A stretch of DNA of 46,428 nt, from assembly GCA_024403485.1 (NCBI GenBank), contig JAKSRT010000005.1, forward strand, positions 1 to 46,428. The letters run 5' to 3'. Below, piece by piece: positions 43,011-46,428 of the stretch; position 1 is the first letter of the stretch; each line of letters starts with the position of its first letter. A program made the position numbers and the translations under genes. The stretch comes from Lachnospiraceae bacterium (lineage in GTDB: Bacteria; Bacillota; Clostridia; Lachnospirales; Lachnospiraceae). Below the pieces are notes generated by a model. The model did not search any database. It saw only the letters and a program-made list of their open reading frames with translations, and was not told the origin of the DNA.

Positions 43011-45383
43011 ATGAGTATTTACGATCATTTAAATGAACAACAAAAAGAAGCTGCTTTTACCGTAAACGGTCCTTTGCTCATTCTTGCGGGGGCAGGTTCG
43101 GGAAAAACCAGCGTACTTACACATAGAATTGCTTATCTTATAGATGAGGCAGGGGTAAATCCTTATAACATTCTGGCTATAACCTTCACAAACAAGGCTG
43201 CCGGTGAAATGCGAGAACGTGTGGATAATCTTGTGGGCTTTGGCTCGGAACAGATTCATGTATCCACCTTTCACTCCATGTGTGTGCGCATTTTAAGAAG
43301 ATATGCCGACTGTATCGGCTACGACGGTAATTTCACCATCTATGATACCGATGATCAGAAGCATATCATGAAAGAAGTGACCAAGAAACTTCAAATCGAC
43401 ACAAAACAGATAAAAGAGCGTGAGATAATGAATGCTATTTCTCATTGCAAAGACGAACTGATTACTCCTCAGGAATATCTCATTTCCAGTATGGGAGATT
43501 TCAGACAAAAGAAACTGGCCGATTGTTACGTTGAATATCAGGCTGCCCTTAAGAAAAATAATGCTTTCGACTTTGATGATCTTCTTATGAAGACTGTTGA
43601 ACTGTTTAAGTCCTGTCCCGATGTGCTGGCAAATTATCAAAAACGCTGGCAGTACATTATGGTTGATGAATATCAGGATACCAATACCGCGCAGTTTGAA
43701 CTAATAAGATTATTGGCGGGAAGCACAAAAAATCTTTGTGTGGTAGGTGATGACGACCAGTCGATTTATCGTTTCCGAGGTGCAAACATAAGAAATATTC
43801 TTGATTTTGAGCATTATTACCCGGAGGCGAAGGTCGTAAAGCTTGAACAGAATTACCGTTCCTGCCAGAACATCCTTGATGCCGCAAACTCAGTTATTCG
43901 AAATAACTCTGCAAGAAAGGAAAAGGCACTTTGGTCGCAGAAGGACAAAGGAAGCCTTATTCATTTCCGCCAGTTTGATAACGGCTTCGAGGAATCTGAA
44001 TATGTTTCTTCCGAAATCAGAAGAGCGGTAAGAAACGGTGACTGTATGTATGGTGAAAATGCTATTCTCTACAGAACAAATGCCCAGTCCAGACCTCTTG
44101 AAGAACGTCTTGTAAGAGATAACGTGCCATACAAAATTGTGGGCGGCGTTAACTTCTACTCAAGGCGTGAAATAAAGGATTTGCTGGCATATCTTAAAAC
44201 TATAGATAACGGAAGAGACGATCTTGCGGTAAAAAGAATAATAAATATACCTAAGCGAGGAATCGGGGCTACTACAATCAATAAAGTTCAGGATGCCGCC
44301 GATGCTTACGGAATATCCTTCTTTGAAGCTCTTGACCGAAGCGAAATTACCGGTATAAAGGGTGCTACCCAGGATAAGCTTCACAGTTTTGTAAATATGA
44401 TTGGATATCTTCGAGCTGTCCTTGAAAATAAAGGTGTGGAAGCTATTCTTGATGAGGTTTTAGACATTACCGATTATATAAATCAGATGGATGTGGAAAC
44501 CGAGGAAGAAGCCGAGGACAGAGTTGAAAATATCGAAGAATTAAGAAGCAAGGTTGCGTCATACTGCGAGGAGAGTGAAAATCCTTCTCTTTCTGAATTG
44601 CTTGAAGAAATCGCGCTGATAGCTGATATAGATTCCCTTGAAGAAGGCGATGACCGCCTTATTCTCATGACTATTCATGCGGCAAAAGGATTGGAATTCA
44701 AGAATGTTTATCTTGTAGGAATGGAAGACGGCTTGTTTCCGAGTTATATGTCGATTTCTACGGGAGATGTGGAAGTTGAAGAGGAACGTCGCCTTGCTTA
44801 TGTAGCAATAACCAGAGCCAAGGAAGACCTTACAATAACCTGTGCGAGAGCCCGAATGAATCACGGCGAAACTCAGTACAATCCGGTGAGCCGTTTTGTA
44901 AGAGAGATTCCGAGAGAATTGTTTGATATAGCTCCTATGGTTCAAAAGAGGAGAGATGATTATGATGACTTTGACTCACCGTCTTTTGAAAGGAAGCCAT
45001 ACTCTGTAGACGGATTCAGCGGTTTTAAACGAAACAGTGAGAGCAGTTCAAACAGTGGTTACGGTGGCTTTAGCAGAACCCCGTCACAGGGTGGATACAG
45101 CGAATCCTATGGCGGTTACAAGAGAACCGGATCCTCAAGCATGGTTAAGGAAGAAAAGCCTTTTATTGCTACTATGAGCGGAATTAAAAAGGGTTCGGAC
45201 ATTATGGGATCAGGAAGTTCTGCGGACTACGGTGTTGGAGACAGAGTCAAACATATTAAGTTCGGTGAGGGCACAATCCTTAAAATGGAAGACGCCGGTA
45301 AAGACAAGAAAGTTACAGTTCAGTTTGACACTGCCGGTGTCAGAGTAATGATGGCTTCTTTTGCAAGACTTGCCAAAATATAA
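43011..45383 (+). CDS. pcrA: ATP-dependent DNA helicase PcrA/UvrD
   Basis: Superfamily 1A 3'-5' helicase for DNA repair and plasmid replication, 790 residues. Walker A is GAGSGKT (27-33), Walker B VDEYQDT (Asp219, Glu220), and motifs GDDDQSIYRFRGA, LEQNYRS, TIHAAKGLEF and YVAITRA follow in order. After the core, residues about 650-735 are a Ser/Gly/Tyr-rich linker with GGYSESYGGY-like repeats, and the last 50 (GVGDRVKHIKFGEGTI) are the Tudor-like tail that binds RNA polymerase in PcrA. The linker makes it longer than the usual 720-740. Start follows TTTGAGGTATATTA. Confidence 0.96.
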   Translation: MSIYDHLNEQQKEAAFTVNGPLLILAGAGSGKTSVLTHRIAYLIDEAGVNPYNILAITFTNKAAGEMRERVDNLVGFGSEQIHVSTFHSMCVRILRRYADCIGYDGNFTIYDTDDQKHIMKEVTKKLQIDTKQIKEREIMNAISHCKDELITPQEYLISSMGDFRQKKLADCYVEYQAALKKNNAFDFDDLLMKTVELFKSCPDVLANYQKRWQYIMVDEYQDTNTAQFELIRLLAGSTKNLCVVGDDDQSIYRFRGANIRNILDFEHYYPEAKVVKLEQNYRSCQNILDAANSVIRNNSARKEKALWSQKDKGSLIHFRQFDNGFEESEYVSSEIRRAVRNGDCMYGENAILYRTNAQSRPLEERLVRDNVPYKIVGGVNFYSRREIKDLLAYLKTIDNGRDDLAVKRIINIPKRGIGATTINKVQDAADAYGISFFEALDRSEITGIKGATQDKLHSFVNMIGYLRAVLENKGVEAILDEVLDITDYINQMDVETEEEAEDRVENIEELRSKVASYCEESENPSLSELLEEIALIADIDSLEEGDDRLILMTIHAAKGLEFKNVYLVGMEDGLFPSYMSISTGDVEVEEERRLAYVAITRAKEDLTITCARARMNHGETQYNPVSRFVREIPRELFDIAPMVQKRRDDYDDFDSPSFERKPYSVDGFSGFKRNSESSSNSGYGGFSRTPSQGGYSESYGGYKRTGSSSMVKEEKPFIATMSGIKKGSDIMGSGSSADYGVGDRVKHIKFGEGTILKMEDAGKDKKVTVQFDTAGVRVMMASFARLAKI

Positions 45384-45527
45384 TTCATAATGTGTAACTA
45401 TTTATCTTTTATTTACCAATATTTTATGGAAAGTCGTACGTAATAGTGGTATCATTGAATATGTGATATTAATTTTGTGTTATTTACTTTATGAGATATT
45501 AATATAGTATTTTCATGAGAGGTATTT

Positions 45528-45842
45528 ATGAACGTTTCAGGTTTAGTTAAAGAAATAAAGAAGTGGAGGGATTCTTACATGAACACAAAAATTGATGAAT
45601 TAAAGGATCTTATTATGGACGCTGTTGACAGCAAGGTATGTCCTAAAAAGGTTGAAGAAAAGAAGACCAATCCTGTTGTTATTGTATTGGCTGTTATCGG
45701 TATTATTGCCGCAGTTGCAGCAATCGCTTATGCTGTATACTACTTCTTGGTACCCGAAGATTCTGAGGATTTTGAAGATTTCGAAGACTTCGACGATGAC
45801 GACGATGATGACGACTACGAAGATTTAGAAGGCGACGAATAA
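45528..45842 (+). CDS. Small acidic-tailed membrane protein
   Basis: A 104-residue protein of unknown function: a short amphipathic N-terminal part, one hydrophobic helix (about 48-74, VVIVLAVIGIIAAVAAIAYAV) and a tail of almost only Asp and Glu, with Phe and Tyr spaced through it. The tail is probably exposed on one side of the membrane and could bind cations or a basic protein. The start follows ATGAGAGGTATTT; another ATG at 45579 is possible. A terminator follows. Similar small proteins occur in Lachnospiraceae but I cannot name the family. Confidence 0.78.
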   Translation: MNVSGLVKEIKKWRDSYMNTKIDELKDLIMDAVDSKVCPKKVEEKKTNPVVIVLAVIGIIAAVAAIAYAVYYFLVPEDSEDFEDFEDFDDDDDDDDYEDLEGDE

Positions 45843-45857
45843 ATTAGTGAAAGGTTT

Positions 45858-45887
45858 AGGGAGTGTCTTTAGGCACTCCCTTTTTTT
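45858..45887 (+). terminator. Terminator after the small membrane protein
   Basis: AGGGAGTG/CACTCCCT perfect stem, eight-base loop, T7. It ends two bases before the rlmD start codon. Confidence 0.93.
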
Positions 45888-45889
45888 CT

Positions 45890-46428
45890 ATGAAAAAAGG
45901 TCAGGAATTAATAGGAATTGTAAAAGAAATAAATTTTCCCAATAAATCGGTAATCGAAACCGAAGAAGGTTATGTCAGCGCAAAAAATGCGCTTCCTGGT
46001 GATAAAGTTAAAGTAAGGATAAGTAAGCTTCGCAAAGGAAAACCGGAAGCAACGGTACTTGAGGTGGTTGAGAAATCACCAAAGGCTATTGAAAGCCAGT
46101 GCCCGCATTTTGGAATTTGCGGCGGATGCACTTACCTTACCATGAATTACGATGATGAACTTAAGATAAAAGAAGAGCAGGTTAAAAAGCTTCTTGATAC
46201 CATTTTGGAACCTGATTCATATGTGTGGGAAGGAATAAAGGGAAGCCCGGCTTATGAAGGTTACCGTAACAAGATGGAATTTTCTTTTGGCGACGAGTAT
46301 AAGGACGGTCCTCTTAGCCTAGGCATGCATAGAAGAGGCAGTTTCTATGATGTAATTCTTACGGATTCCTGTTATATCTGTGACGGCGATTACAGAAAGA
46401 TTGTTACAGCCGTAAGAGACTACTGGGC
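45890..46428 (+). CDS. rlmD: 23S rRNA (uracil-5-)-methyltransferase, 5' part
   Basis: Start of an RlmD/RumA-type enzyme that makes 5-methyluridine in 23S rRNA; the gene runs off the window after about 179 codons. Residues 1-60 are a TRAM RNA-binding domain (MKKGQELIGIVKEINFPNKS) and 70-80 hold the iron-sulphur cluster cysteines (CPHFGICGGC); the GYRNKMEFSFG segment near 125 is also typical. The SAM domain and catalytic Cys lie beyond the edge. Oddly, the ATG begins two bases after the U-run of a strong terminator, with no ribosome site in between. RlmD versus the RlmCD type cannot be settled from this part. Confidence 0.9.
   Translation, partial: MKKGQELIGIVKEINFPNKSVIETEEGYVSAKNALPGDKVKVRISKLRKGKPEATVLEVVEKSPKAIESQCPHFGICGGCTYLTMNYDDELKIKEEQVKKLLDTILEPDSYVWEGIKGSPAYEGYRNKMEFSFGDEYKDGPLSLGMHRRGSFYDVILTDSCYICDGDYRKIVTAVRDYW

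Overview
The window looks like chromosomal DNA of a low-GC Gram-positive anaerobe of the Lachnospiraceae (Butyrivibrio/Roseburia-like). This rests on the protein families, the AT-rich coding style, strong GGAGG-type ribosome sites, a Bacillus/Clostridium-type mrnC-rlmB-sigH cluster, an infC-rpmI-rplT operon with a long leader, and cytoplasmic glycoside hydrolases typical of rumen or gut fibre degraders. Every convincing protein gene is on the + strand. The only minus-strand gene seen is a tRNA-Thr. The species assignment is inference.

Layout. (1) 1-3200: htpG (Hsp90) behind a sigma-A promoter and what looks like the right half of a CIRCE operator at the window edge, then a DegV lipid-binding protein and a terminator. 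(2) 3340-11850: a tightly coupled operon of four poorly characterised genes (a 1189-residue protein, a diverged Hsp70-like protein, a TPR protein, and a coiled-coil protein with two membrane helices) running into purB. This is the best candidate for an undescribed system. (3) 11900-16110: a HAD phosphatase, a SEC-C protein, the infC-rpmI-rplT operon (AUU start and attenuator leader) and a PepD-type dipeptidase. (4) 16260-24800: a five-gene galactoside operon, TetR regulator, GH2, GT-B-like protein, GH36 alpha-galactosidase and GPH sugar transporter, with an inverted-repeat operator. (5) 24940-28040: mrnC, rlmB, sigH, a small coiled-coil protein and a second SpoU methylase. (6) 28120-33550: two small or unknown proteins, an intracellular GH10 xylanase with two C-terminal beta-sandwich modules, and a hybrid histidine kinase. 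(7) 33550-35460: a gene-poor stretch with six 72-bp tandem repeats, inverted repeats, decayed coding fragments and tRNA-Thr. (8) 35460-46428: a repeat-rich acidic protein with a Cys-rich tail, TrkA/TrkH potassium uptake, a nucleoid-associated protein, an Mbeg1-like hydrolase, a DMT transporter, PcrA helicase, a small acidic membrane protein and the start of rlmD.

How parts work together. The galactoside operon encodes import plus cytoplasmic cleavage of alpha- and beta-galactosides under its own TetR repressor. The xylanase lacks a signal peptide and probably acts on imported xylo-oligosaccharides. TrkA/TrkH form one potassium uptake system. The four-gene unknown operon combines an Hsp70-like core, a TPR partner, a membrane-anchored coiled coil and a giant partner, and lies just downstream of Hsp90, so a chaperone or envelope-scaffold machine is plausible. 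Several genes carry in-frame tandem repeats (27, 39 and 15 bp units), which together with the 72-bp array suggests frequent local duplication by slippage.
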